A stretch of 64,000 nt of DNA from an uncultured Clostridia bacterium (GTDB lineage: Bacteria; Bacillota; Clostridia; Oscillospirales; QAKW01). This document shows positions 1-7,585 of this stretch, piece after piece. The stretch spans positions 1-64,000 of the forward strand of contig CALWYZ010000003.1 in assembly GCA_944385895.1 (NCBI GenBank), written 5' to 3'. Under the pieces are notes generated by a model that made no database searches, was not told the DNA's origin, and was given only the letters and a program-made list of their open reading frames with translations. The position numbers were made by a program, and so were the translations under genes. How positions within the stretch are numbered: position 1 is the first letter of the stretch; every line of letters begins with the position of its first letter.

Positions 1-29
1 TGTGGGTTCGAGTCCCACCACCGGCACCA
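1..29 (+). tRNA. 3' end of tRNA-Leu (body lies left of window)
   Basis: The first 29 bases read as a T arm (stem GTGGG, loop TTCGAGT, stem CCCAC), the 3' acceptor strand CACCGGC, discriminator A and CCA. The identity is inferred from the right-hand copy, which continues back through a variable arm to a CTCAAAA anticodon loop, i.e. anticodon CAA for leucine. The gene is the ICE insertion target; whether its 5' half is intact cannot be seen. Confidence 0.85.
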
Positions 30-32
30 GAA
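1..32. repeat. attL: left direct repeat of the ICE
   Basis: Bases 1-32 are identical to 38366-38397 and then diverge (A33 against T38398). The shared block covers the 3' end of tRNA-Leu plus three bases, as expected for tyrosine-integrase insertion into a tRNA 3' end. The repeat may extend further left, beyond the window. The integrase gene lies 142 bp inside this repeat. Confidence 0.9.
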
Positions 33-39
33 ATCAATG

Positions 40-86
40 GCTCGCAAGCCCAGTAATATCAAGGGTTTGCGGGCTTTTCCTTTTTT
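40..86 (+). terminator. ICE-borne terminator directly after tRNA-Leu
   Basis: A 12-pair stem (GCTCGCAAGCCC at 40-51 with GGGTTTGCGGGC at 63-74, two G-U pairs) is followed by TTTTCCTTTTTT. It stands in the tRNA direction just inside the ICE end and would terminate the tRNA transcript whose native terminator is now at 38403. Confidence 0.75.
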
Positions 87-92
87 ACTCTG

Positions 93-127
93 TCCCTCGC
101 AAATTGCGGGGGACTTTCTTTTTTTGA
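93..127 (+). terminator. second tandem terminator-like hairpin
   Basis: TCCCTCGCAA (93-102) pairs with TTGCGGGGGA (104-113) with one wobble and a single-base loop as drawn, followed by CTTTCTTTTTTT. It backs up the hairpin at 40-74. A third inverted repeat (AAATGTCCC 127-135, GGGACATTT 162-170) fills the space to the integrase stop codon; that one has no T run. Confidence 0.55.
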
Positions 128-174
128 AATGTCCCTCCTATTTTCGGGCTGTTTTTGGGGGGGGACATTTTTGC

Positions 175-1395
175 TCATTCCGTAGGGAAAACGGAAATAA
201 TCGCATTTGCCGAAGCAATCTTTGAAGAAAAATCAAGGTGGGTGTAGATATTCGAGGTTGTTGAAATATCACTGTGTCCCAACCATTCCTGAATCTCTTT
301 CAGGCTTACCCCATTTGCGTAAAGCAAGCTCGCACAACTATGGCGTAGGTCGTGAAATCGGATTTTCCGCAAGCCATTCTTTTTGAGAACCAACGGAAAG
401 TGCTGTGTGATGTAGCCCGGTTTGATAAGCTCTCCAATCTCATTGACATAGATATATTCCCTGAAATCGTTGCAGTAGCCTTTTCCGCACATTTTCCGAT
501 TCATCTCCTGTTGTGCTTTCAGGCGGTAAAGCAATTCCTCGAACGGCGGGATAAGCGGCAGCGAACGGTAGCTGGATTTCGTCTTGGTTCTGTCTTTCTG
601 AATGATCTGGCTTTTGCCGTCGAGGGTCACTTGGGTAACAGTATGACGAATCGTGATGGTTTTCTGCTTAAAGTCAATCGCATTCCATTTCAGCCCCACG
701 ACTTCGCTGCGACGCAGGCCATAGAAAGCGCCGAGAATAACGGCAAGCTCTATCGGGTCGCCTTTGACAACTTCAAATAGTTGTTCAAGTTCCTCTTGAT
801 TATAAATACTGCCGACGAATTTTTCTTTCTTCGGCCGTTCAATCCGATCGGACGGATTGCTGTTAATCAAGCCGATTTTTACGGCGTATTTCAGTGCCTT
901 GTGAATATTGGCGTGGCGGTGAATGACCGTGTTTGCCGATACCTTTCTTTCTTTCATTTCGTAGGTGTAATAGTCCTGTATATGCTTCGGCGTCAAATCA
1001 CATAAAGCAAGCCCCGGAAAGAACTCGTCAAAGTATACGACAATTTTGCTTTTGATACAGAACGAATAAGAAGCGTAGGTCGGTTTATCCAAATTGGGCT
1101 TCATCATCTCCAGCCAGTCGAGCATAAAGGTTGTAAACGGTATTTTTGCTTCGTCTTGTGGATTCGGATTTTGCGGTGTATCGTTCTCCTTTGCTTCTTT
1201 TTCTTCTTGCAGCTTTTTCAGTTCAAGTTCTTTGCTTTGGCGGGCTTCCATAAGCATTGCCTCTGCACGCTTTTTATTGCCCTTAACTGGCAGCCCGGTC
1301 GTTTTTGACGGGGTTTGCCTTTTGCCGTTTTCGTCCGTATAGCTCAATACAATGTGAAAGTAGCCTCTTTTTTCACGCAGATGTCCTGCAACCAT
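175..1395 (-). CDS. int: tyrosine integrase of the ICE (Tn916 Int-like)
   Basis: This 406-residue tyrosine recombinase should excise and integrate the element at the 3' end of tRNA-Leu. Residues 1-50 resemble the Tn916-type arm-binding domain, residues 85-175 the SAM-like core-binding domain, and 195-400 the catalytic domain. The catalytic set is complete: R228 in YGLRRSE, a lysine near K272, H348 and R351 in FHDLRHS, H374 in WLGHS and nucleophile Y384 in NIYTH. The ATG follows AAAGGAGGT. The gene sits next to attL and reads toward it, with the excisionase-like gene upstream, the standard Tn916/Tn1549 arrangement. Confidence 0.96.
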   Translation of the reverse strand: MVAGHLREKRGYFHIVLSYTDENGKRQTPSKTTGLPVKGNKKRAEAMLMEARQSKELELKKLQEEKEAKENDTPQNPNPQDEAKIPFTTFMLDWLEMMKPNLDKPTYASYSFCIKSKIVVYFDEFFPGLALCDLTPKHIQDYYTYEMKERKVSANTVIHRHANIHKALKYAVKIGLINSNPSDRIERPKKEKFVGSIYNQEELEQLFEVVKGDPIELAVILGAFYGLRRSEVVGLKWNAIDFKQKTITIRHTVTQVTLDGKSQIIQKDRTKTKSSYRSLPLIPPFEELLYRLKAQQEMNRKMCGKGYCNDFREYIYVNEIGELIKPGYITQHFPLVLKKNGLRKIRFHDLRHSCASLLYANGVSLKEIQEWLGHSDISTTSNIYTHLDFSSKIASANAIISVFPTE

Positions 1396-1494
1396 AAAAT
1401 GACCTCCTTTGTTTGGTGCAGCATAGATTCATCTGCCATTGACAGAATCATTATAGCAGATAGAACCCTATCGGCCAAATGTGCAAACGAGGTT

Positions 1495-1713
1495 CTACGC
1501 AGGAGATTTATCTATAATTTCCAAATATTCAAAAATGCAGATTTTCGGTATGCGATAGCGGCGGCCAACCACAAAACTTTTGATTGTCCCATTTTTCAAA
1601 AGGCGGTATGCAGTCTTTTGACTGATACCGCCCAACATTTCACACATCTGTTCCACATTCACAATATCGGGATAATCGCAAAACACAAGTTGGTATGCTT
1701 CCTGTGATTTCAT
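1495..1713 (-). CDS. xis: excisionase-like winged-helix DNA-binding protein
   Basis: A 72-residue protein of the Tn916 Xis/MerR-like type. The helix-turn-helix is visible around residues 14-45 (YPDIVNVEQMCEMLGG, then a wing ending in RRYRIPK). It lies 99 bp upstream of the integrase start, the usual place for an excisionase that biases recombination toward excision. The ATG follows AGGAGG closely. It is clearly related to the protein at 37794-38036 at the opposite ICE end: both carry YPD-V, EMLGGI and a terminal IPK motif. Confidence 0.85.
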   Translation of the reverse strand: MKSQEAYQLVFCDYPDIVNVEQMCEMLGGISQKTAYRLLKNGTIKSFVVGRRYRIPKICIFEYLEIIDKSPA

Positions 1714-1721
1714 TGCCCCTC

Positions 1722-2246
1722 CTATCTGGCCTTTGGAATGACCTCATAATCAAAGCCCTTTCTGCTGTTGCAATAAGTGCAGGTATCTTTTTCGGTTTGT
1801 GCCGGGTCGACCCGCCGCAAAGCAAAAGCACCTGAACCATAAAAATTGTTGGCACAGGTGCTGCAAAGGCAAAGGATTAACTTTTTCGGTACGCTGTCGA
1901 TCAGACCGATACTGACAGCCAGAGCGTGGTTGATACCCTGTATATGCTTTTCGGGCAGATGGCCGATAAACTCATTCAACCGACGTTTATCAACGGTGCG
2001 TAGCTGCTCCAAAAGAACGATAGAGGGGAGTTCCAGACCGGCTTCTATACCGATATAATAGTGAGTAGGTAATTTCGGCTTGGCGTCCTTTTTGCTTGTG
2101 ATAGAAGCGATTATTACCGTAGGGCTGTGTTTGTTGCCTACATCGTTTTGAATAATAACAACGGGGCGATAGCCCTCCTGCTCCGAGCCGATACCGTGGC
2201 CTAAATCAGCATAATACATATCGCCCCTTAAATATGTGCGGTTCAT
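1722..2246 (-). CDS. MazF/PemK-like toxin-family protein with C-terminal zinc ribbon
   Basis: Residues 1-120 look like the MazF/PemK fold: an early RGDMYYADLG strand, RPVVIIQND, and a conserved LPSIVLLEQLRTVDK segment. MazF proteins are mRNA endoribonucleases. Unlike classical 110-residue MazF, this 174-residue protein carries a C-terminal extension with CLCSTC and, about 30 residues on, CTYC, a probable zinc ribbon. No antitoxin gene is adjacent: the neighbours are the excisionase-like gene 8 bp downstream and an apparently non-coding region upstream. RNase activity, a regulatory role, or a degenerate toxin are all possible. ATG with GGGAGG ten bases upstream. Confidence 0.8.
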   Translation of the reverse strand: MNRTYLRGDMYYADLGHGIGSEQEGYRPVVIIQNDVGNKHSPTVIIASITSKKDAKPKLPTHYYIGIEAGLELPSIVLLEQLRTVDKRRLNEFIGHLPEKHIQGINHALAVSIGLIDSVPKKLILCLCSTCANNFYGSGAFALRRVDPAQTEKDTCTYCNSRKGFDYEVIPKAR

Positions 2247-2868
2247 AATATTAAGACCTCCCTTGAATTTTTAGGCGGTATGCCGCCTATGTAGAGGTCA
2301 AACGGAGAACAGAATTAAGGTCGGGGAAATGCAAACATATCCACGTTTCAAAGACCCGTCCAACCGTTTGACCTTGTATTTTCAGACAATCCTATTTGTC
2401 CTCGACACCCCGGATTGTTCTTTGTTTCGGGAAGTCATCAAGCGGCTGGCGGCTTACCAGCTCCACGGGAATCTCACCCCCGGTAGGTTCTCTACCGGCT
2501 GCCCTCATTGGTTGCGACGGTTTTATCACGCTCGACCTGTGACTAAACAGGAGTATCGTTAGCCCTATTGCCTGTCGTCGCCGTATCGGGAGCCGCCCGA
2601 TATTGATAGCCGGCTGGTTCTCGCTCCTTGTCGGAAAACAAAAAGCCAAAGACCAAATCATAAAGTGTAATCTCGTTGCTTTTGATTTCCGCAGATCGTG
2701 GCGCAGCCGCTAATGTGGCTTATGCTCATCACAATAGCAATAGGAATGTGCTTGATGAATGGGTATTTAGTTGTCAAAGGACAAGCCCATTCACCGCACA
2801 AAGCAGAAAACAGGCAGAGACTTTTACCTCTCCACCTGTTTCCTCACTCAAAGTCTAAAACACAGGGT
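2247..2868. other. 622-bp stretch with no convincing gene
   Basis: The segment between the MazF-like and sigma-like genes has no ORF with a believable start and ribosome site. On the minus strand a frame from about 2710 to 2550 reads EITLYDLVFGFLFSDKE and looks protein-like, but it has no ATG, GTG or TTG start where one is needed; it may be a gene remnant. A small hairpin (TAGGCGG at 2272-2278, CCGCCTA at 2283-2289) precedes the MazF-like ribosome site. Confidence 0.5.
2806..2844 (-). terminator. hairpin downstream of sigma-like gene
   Basis: AAACAGG (2808-2814) pairs with CCTGTTT (2835-2841) and AGAG (2816-2819) with CTCT (2828-2831). Reading leftward, the stem is followed by TTCTGCTTT. It starts about 30 bases after the stop codon of the sigma-like gene, so a weak terminator is likely. 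Confidence 0.5.
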
Positions 2869-3339
2869 CTATTTCAAAAAATTTTTTAGATTTTTCAAGG
2901 CGGCATAGATGGATTCCTGTACCGTCTGATATTTGCACCCCTCCATATCTGCAATTTGGGCGTATGTAAGCCCTCCGAAGTAGTACAATATAAGCCTGCG
3001 CCTTTGTGCTTCGGGCAGTTTCCGAATGGCGTTATACAGGGCTTCATATTGAAGATTTCTCAAAACGGCGTCCTCCACGGATTCGGGGAGTGCGGCCGCA
3101 CGGTTATAAAGAGAGATTTCAGTGAGCTCCGAATGTTCGTAATGCCGATCTACCTCGTTGAGAAAAGAAAGGTCGTCCAGTTCAAAGCGGTCCAGAAGCT
3201 CGAATAGCTCTCTATCTATCGTGATTTCCTGTAATACCCCTTGTCCGTCCCGAAAGGAAAGAATATGCTTGTCCTTGATTTTGGTAAGGGTGTAGGGGTT
3301 ATATTTGTCTTTTCTTCGTTTTGGACGTTTCTCGTCCAT
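2869..3339 (-). CDS. sigma-70 region 4-like regulator of the ICE
   Basis: A 156-residue protein whose last 60 residues match sigma region 4: LPEAQRRRLILYYFGGLT, then a helix-turn-helix AQIADMEGCKYQTVQESIY. The N-terminal half is charged and lacks region 2, so it cannot act as a full sigma factor unless it works with another protein. Small proteins of this type are standard in Tn916/Tn1549 ICEs, next to the recombination module, and are thought to control transfer genes. The ATG is preceded by GGAGG, itself directly downstream of a 13-bp-arm hairpin (3357-3386), which suggests control of this gene. Confidence 0.85.
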   Translation of the reverse strand: MDEKRPKRRKDKYNPYTLTKIKDKHILSFRDGQGVLQEITIDRELFELLDRFELDDLSFLNEVDRHYEHSELTEISLYNRAAALPESVEDAVLRNLQYEALYNAIRKLPEAQRRRLILYYFGGLTYAQIADMEGCKYQTVQESIYAALKNLKNFLK

Positions 3340-3356
3340 AGTCGTTTACCTCCGAT

Positions 3357-3386
3357 CAATCTGAATTTTGAGAAAAATTCAGATTG
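3357..3386 (-). promoter_or_regulatory. hairpin abutting the ribosome site of the sigma-like gene
   Basis: CAATCTGAATTTT (3357-3369) and AAAATTCAGATTG (3374-3386) are perfect 13-base complements with a 4-base loop. The stem ends only 3 bases before the GGAGG that serves the sigma-like gene. It could be an operator palindrome or an RNA hairpin affecting initiation; it has no T run to make it a terminator. Confidence 0.6.
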
Positions 3387-3447
3387 TCGGGGGGCTACGA
3401 CAGCCAACGCCAAAAGCAGGCTTGTCCTGCGTTCTGACAAAAAACGA

Positions 3448-3486
3448 CGCAAAAAAATCCGCAAAGACCGTCAAGCCATTGCGGAT
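3448..3486 (-). terminator. intrinsic terminator, minus strand
   Basis: ATCCGCAA (3457-3464) pairs with TTGCGGAT (3479-3486); reading leftward the stem is followed by seven Ts. It lies upstream of the sigma-like gene and would end transcription coming from the broken receiver gene. Confidence 0.7.
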
Positions 3487-3790
3487 ATGGGAAAAACAAA
3501 CTCTATTATGTAGAGATTTGAGTTCTACTTTTGGAGCATAAGAATGCCACGAACATCCAAGGATTTTTTTAACAAATTATCTCCACGACTACGTGGCGCT
3601 ATGTAAGTAATTGCTGCTTCGGATAAGCAGCAGGGCGGTCACAGCGGACCAGCACATAAAAATCCCTCCAAACTCAAAACGGGTTGGAGGGATTAGGTAA
3701 GCGTGACGATACACCCCGCCAAAACCTCGTTTTTTTTATTGGCGGGGTTACACTTTGGGTTATATGCTCTGCGCTAACCGATTACTGTAA
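3487..3790. other. non-coding stretch with two more hairpins
   Basis: No gene is visible. Two stable inverted repeats lie here: CCCTCCAA (3664-3671) with TTGGAGGG (3684-3691), followed leftward by ATTTTTAT, a probable terminator for the receiver gene; and CCCCGCCAA (3714-3722) with TTGGCGGGG (3739-3747). Confidence 0.6.
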
Positions 3791-4141
3791 TCAAGCGTTT
3801 ATCATTTCAATAATCCTCGCAATTAAATCACTTGTAGACTTTGATATAAGTGGGATATTATATAAGTCAGCTTGATTTTGCACAGAAAATCTCACGTCGT
3901 TTGTGAGTAAGATAAAACCAATTTGAGGATATTTGAGATGAACTTGTTTATAAAGTTCCAAACCAGTGCCATCTCCCATATTCATATCAGAACATATTAC
4001 GTCCACATTTTGAGTTTCGAGAAATTGTTTTGCCGATATTACGCCATCGGCTTCCAAGACAGAGATACCTTGTTTTTTTATCAAATCTGCCACTTATTTC
4101 CGAAATAGACCGTCGTCGTCTACGAGTAAAATGGATTTCAT
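3791..4141 (-). pseudogene. single-domain response-regulator receiver with internal stop codon
   Basis: Starting from an ATG at 4141 with AGGAGG eight bases upstream, the frame reads MKSILLVDDDGLFRK, then TAA (4094-4096), then continues in the same frame as VADLIKKQG to the end of a full 116-residue receiver domain. The acidic pocket (D8-D10), phospho-acceptor D52 (CSDMNMGDG), switch threonine (LLTND) and conserved lysine (ISKS) are all present, and there is no output domain. Restart at the GTG after the stop (4091-4093) would lose the first strand and acidic pocket. It has its own promoter with the same operator as the neighbouring signalling operons. A single nonsense mutation, readthrough, or a base-call error would explain it. 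Confidence 0.8.
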
Positions 4142-4185
4142 CGGAACACCTCCTGCATATGAGCCTTTTAGCGATTTATGCTGAA

Positions 4186-4214
4186 ATCGTACAATATAAA
4201 TGTCACAGAAATGT
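4186..4214 (-). promoter_or_regulatory. promoter/operator of the receiver gene
   Basis: Read on the minus strand: ACATTT (4209-4214), five bases, ACATTT (4198-4203), then a -10-like TACGAT (4186-4191). The first box is 17 bp from the -10, i.e. in the -35 position. The same layout occurs at 7812-7840 and 9690-9718. Direct repeats at 11-bp spacing over the -35 are typical of OmpR-family activators. Confidence 0.7.
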
Positions 4215-4250
4215 CCGTGCAATCCCAAGTTTCGACAGAAAAACAGGCTG

Positions 4251-4274
4251 AAATGTTACAAAACGCGGACATTT
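4251..4274. promoter_or_regulatory. inverted AAATGT/ACATTT site
   Basis: AAATGT (4251-4256) and ACATTT (4269-4274) face each other with a TGTTACA extension on one side and CGGACATTT on the other. It lies about 40 bp upstream of the operator at 4198-4214. A matching site is at 7877-7900. It is probably an extra binding site for the same regulator. Confidence 0.5.
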
Positions 4275-4290
4275 GAAAAAATATTGCCAT

Positions 4291-4328
4291 AGAAAAAGAA
4301 CCGGGACGGTTGCAAACCGTCCCGGTTC
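4291..4328 (-). terminator. terminator of the ABC exporter operon
   Basis: GAACCGGGACGGTT (4298-4311) pairs with AACCGTCCCGGTTC (4315-4328), a 14-bp GC-rich stem followed leftward by TTTTTC. It starts 13 bases after the permease stop codon. Confidence 0.9.
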
Positions 4329-4341
4329 CAAAAATCAAAGG

Positions 4342-6723
4342 TTATTCTGTCACTCTGATTTGTTCTACAAGAGAATGCTTTTTCAGGCTGCCGGTAGTAT
4401 AAGAAATCAATATCATCTGAACGATCAGAAGAATCGCCAAATATAGCAATATTACCGGCCACGGGAAAGAATAGAAGAAGTACGGATTTGCTGATCTGGC
4501 CGCCTGCACACATATAAAACCAAGCCCTGTACCTAAAACTAATGTTACAAGCGTAGCAAAGAGTGAGTATAGCAATCCCTCGTAACGCAGCATTTTGATT
4601 AACTGCTTTTTGCTTAAACCTATCGCCTGAAGCATACCGATTTCTTGCTTTCTTGATAAAAAGTTGGTAATCGTCGTATTAACAAGGTTGATTAGAGAAA
4701 AACATACGACCACAATAGCTACTATCAACATTGCGCCAAAGACGGTGTGCTGATTCGTATTATAGTAGGCAACGCTTTCCTCCAAGGTGTCTAAAACAAA
4801 ATCGCTATTCCCGTCTATGAGTTGATATAATGCAGCTTCAATCGTATCAGATTTATCCGTTTCAGTCGTTACCGATACAGTTCCAGTACAATCCATTCCG
4901 CAGACTTCATTCATAAGCTCCGTCGGCATAGCAAAACACATATCAAACGCCGGGTGACTGAAATCGCTGACAATTCCCATAATCGTATAATTTTGGGTCA
5001 TTGTCTGTCCCGACTTCGTTAGAAAATCAACTTCTACAACATCGTCGAGCTGTGCAGATAGCGATAAATTTTTCGCTGTATCATTTATGAGAATTATGCC
5101 ATTTTGCGATACTAATTCATCGTAATCAACGGTTCCAGCAATTAAGTTGTCCTCCAATGCGGAAACATCTTCTTTTGCAAATCCTTGAATCCAGTCGTTA
5201 TTGTAACCATTCACATGATATTCCGCGTCCGTGTAGTACCAGCGTTTGGTTTCTGTAACGCCATCAATAGATTCTACTGCATTTATAAAATCATCGTTCA
5301 TCAAATCCTTTTGCTGTAATCCAGCTAAAGAAACATCGGCGGTGTCCCACGATTGATTTGCATTGAGTTCAATGTTAAATTCCCCGACGGGAAAATCCCT
5401 GCTTTGGGCTTCTGCGAGACCGTTATATGAAAATAACATCGTTGAGATCAGCACCACCAAAACCCCGCCAAGTGAAAGCGAAAGTATTGTCAGCGTAGAT
5501 TTTGCTTTCTGTCTGGACAAATTCATTTTTGCAAGGGATAGAGGCGATATTTTGCGGTGCAGTACAGAGCTTTGTTTAAGCTGCCCTTGATAATCCGAAT
5601 ATCGCAATGCTTCCATAGGAGATACCGTAGCTGCTTTTTTTACAGGTGTACGAATGGAAAACATTACAATGATGAAAGCGAAAAGCCCAACCCCAATCGT
5701 TACACATAAAGCCGTCAGCCAATACCAACCGTCCGGAATCAAAAAATATCCAATAATGTTTCCGACAATTAAACCTATGGGAATACCAATAGCGGCGAGT
5801 AATTTTCCCTCTCGATAAACCATCTTTTTGATTTGCCGTTTGGTCGTTCCAATAGTGCGAAGCTGCCCGTAATTACGGATATTGCTTGCTACTGAAATAT
5901 AAAAAATCGAATAAATAACAATACCGGAGCCAACGAAAGTTATAAAGCCGATCAAGAAATAAAAGGTCAGATCAGTTCCGCCGCCGCTTTCCCTAATATT
6001 AAAAAAGTTGGAACGCACAATAACGCTGTCGTCGGGAATTTGTAATTGCCTTGCCAGAGTGTTTGCGTAATCGGTGGCTTCTTCTTCGCTGATTCGTTGG
6101 GCGCTTTTCAATCCTATATAGAAATCAAACGCAGCATTATTTCCGTACTGCTGTTTAACTAACTCTTTTGATATAATGGCTGTATAGAGTCCAATATCGC
6201 CTGATTCAATTTTTAAGATTCCTGTTAATTTGAAATCGTGAGTAGTCCCGTCAGAAAAGGGAATTTTGATTGTCTGCCCCAATTCATTTGAATAGCCCAA
6301 GCTATCCAAAAAGGATTCCTGCACTAAAATTTCATCTTCCGCAGTTGGCAAACTTCCTGAATAAGACATATTTTGTGATTTCAGCATATCAGCATTTGCG
6401 TAGGTGAAATTAACAGTTGTATTATTCACCTGTTCAACAAATACAGTGGCAAATTCTCCAACCCAATCAATTTCTTCTTGATTATATAATGCTTGCCCTT
6501 GTTGTTCAGAAATAGCGTGAAAAACAATTTGTGCGGTATTTTTATTAAGGTTTTTTGTTTCTTGTGGTACACCGAAACCATAAAGCATAATAGCGGATAA
6601 TAGAGCAGTCGCAAGCGCAATCGTCAAAATAGTAAATATATTTCTTTTTCGATTCGCTGCTACATTTCTATTTGATAGGCGTTTCACAACGGCGCTGGTA
6701 TCATTCTCAAAAGGCCATGTCAT
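4342..6723 (-). CDS. ABC transporter permease with two FtsX domains
   Basis: This 793-residue membrane protein pairs with the ATPase encoded 14 bp upstream. It shows a first transmembrane helix at about 27-50, a large extracellular region to about 265, three helices to about 365, then a second unit of the same pattern (helix near 410-435, extracellular region to about 665, three C-terminal helices). This is the duplicated FtsX/MacB permease layout, often used to export or sense lipids and antimicrobial peptides. The two-component genes just upstream, which share an operator, suggest a peptide- or antibiotic-responsive detoxification system, though it is not a standard BceB (about 650 residues, ten helices). 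The substrate is unknown. Confidence 0.9.
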   Translation of the reverse strand: MTWPFENDTSAVVKRLSNRNVAANRKRNIFTILTIALATALLSAIMLYGFGVPQETKNLNKNTAQIVFHAISEQQGQALYNQEEIDWVGEFATVFVEQVNNTTVNFTYANADMLKSQNMSYSGSLPTAEDEILVQESFLDSLGYSNELGQTIKIPFSDGTTHDFKLTGILKIESGDIGLYTAIISKELVKQQYGNNAAFDFYIGLKSAQRISEEEATDYANTLARQLQIPDDSVIVRSNFFNIRESGGGTDLTFYFLIGFITFVGSGIVIYSIFYISVASNIRNYGQLRTIGTTKRQIKKMVYREGKLLAAIGIPIGLIVGNIIGYFLIPDGWYWLTALCVTIGVGLFAFIIVMFSIRTPVKKAATVSPMEALRYSDYQGQLKQSSVLHRKISPLSLAKMNLSRQKAKSTLTILSLSLGGVLVVLISTMLFSYNGLAEAQSRDFPVGEFNIELNANQSWDTADVSLAGLQQKDLMNDDFINAVESIDGVTETKRWYYTDAEYHVNGYNNDWIQGFAKEDVSALEDNLIAGTVDYDELVSQNGIILINDTAKNLSLSAQLDDVVEVDFLTKSGQTMTQNYTIMGIVSDFSHPAFDMCFAMPTELMNEVCGMDCTGTVSVTTETDKSDTIEAALYQLIDGNSDFVLDTLEESVAYYNTNQHTVFGAMLIVAIVVVCFSLINLVNTTITNFLSRKQEIGMLQAIGLSKKQLIKMLRYEGLLYSLFATLVTLVLGTGLGFICVQAARSANPYFFYSFPWPVILLYLAILLIVQMILISYTTGSLKKHSLVEQIRVTE

Positions 6724-6737
6724 AGAATTTCACCTCC

Positions 6738-7403
6738 TTAACCTGCAATTTTTCCGTCCTCAATGCGGACAATCCGATCAGCAAGGCGGGCAATATCGTT
6801 GTTGTGGGTTATCATTACAACGGTCTGATGAAATTCGGCGCTGGTACGTTTGATAAGACCGAGTACGTCGGCGCTGGTCTTGCTGTCAAGGTTGCCGGTA
6901 GGTTCATCGGCAAGAATGATCGCCGGTTTGGTAATCAAGGCGCGCGCAATCGCTACTCGCTGCTGCTGACCGCCAGAAAGATTATTCGGCATATTTTTCA
7001 GTTTGTCATCCAGTCCGAGCATTTTCACAACATTATCCATAAAACGCTGATCTACCGTATCGCCGTCCAGTTCCACCGGCAACACGATATTTTCATACAC
7101 ATTCAAAATGGGAACGAGATTATAGTTCTGAAAGATAAAGCCGATGTTACGACGGCGAAAGATGGTAAGCTGTTCGTCATTCTTTTTTGCCAATTCCTCG
7201 CCTCTGACAATTACGGTTCCGCTTGTAGGCGTGTCAAGCCCGCCCATCATGTGCAGCAGGGTAGATTTGCCACTGCCGGACGTACCTACAACCGCTACAA
7301 ACTCGCCCTCGTCTACGGAAAAATTTACTCCATCCAGAGCGTGGGTAATGTTCGGCTCCGTGCCATAATATTTTTTCAGATCAATCGTCTGTAAAATGCT
7401 CAT
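6738..7403 (-). CDS. ABC transporter ATPase (MacB/BceA-like)
   Basis: A 221-residue nucleotide-binding subunit for the FtsX permease. Walker A is GTSGSGKST (residues 40-48), the Q-loop is in FIFQNYNLVP, the signature is LSGGQQQRVAIARA, Walker B is AIILADEPTGNLDS and the H-loop is VMITHN. These are the hallmarks of the LolD/MacB/BceA group. The ATG at 7403 is chosen over the TTG at 7412 because the TTG abuts the AAGGA ribosome site while the ATG is nine bases away. It is transcribed with the permease and probably with the zinc-ribbon gene. Confidence 0.94.
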   Translation of the reverse strand: MSILQTIDLKKYYGTEPNITHALDGVNFSVDEGEFVAVVGTSGSGKSTLLHMMGGLDTPTSGTVIVRGEELAKKNDEQLTIFRRRNIGFIFQNYNLVPILNVYENIVLPVELDGDTVDQRFMDNVVKMLGLDDKLKNMPNNLSGGQQQRVAIARALITKPAIILADEPTGNLDSKTSADVLGLIKRTSAEFHQTVVMITHNNDIARLADRIVRIEDGKIAG

Positions 7404-7585
7404 AAAATTCAATCCTTTCTTTGCTTGTTGTAAATGCGGAACGCTGTTGCGCCGGTGGTCGCCAACTGTTATTCGTTCATCTTCGTTGATTTATGAATAG
7501 TAATCATATACCAGTAAACCGATTAACATAATCAGTGTAATGGAGCTGTCATACTAAGTGATTAGTGCGACAGCCCCATTCTGCC

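Noticed and set aside
352-1342. Several plus-strand ORFs inside the integrase gene
   Set aside because: They are shadows of the integrase coding frame without ribosome sites or recognisable motifs.
2392-2661. 89-residue minus-strand ORF between the MazF-like and sigma-like genes
   Set aside because: No ribosome site, low-quality composition, and another frame across the same DNA looks more protein-like but lacks a start.
2698-2889. 63-residue plus-strand ORF with a hydrophobic start
   Set aside because: It runs through the hairpin and the 3' end of the sigma-like gene on the other strand and has only a weak GTG start.
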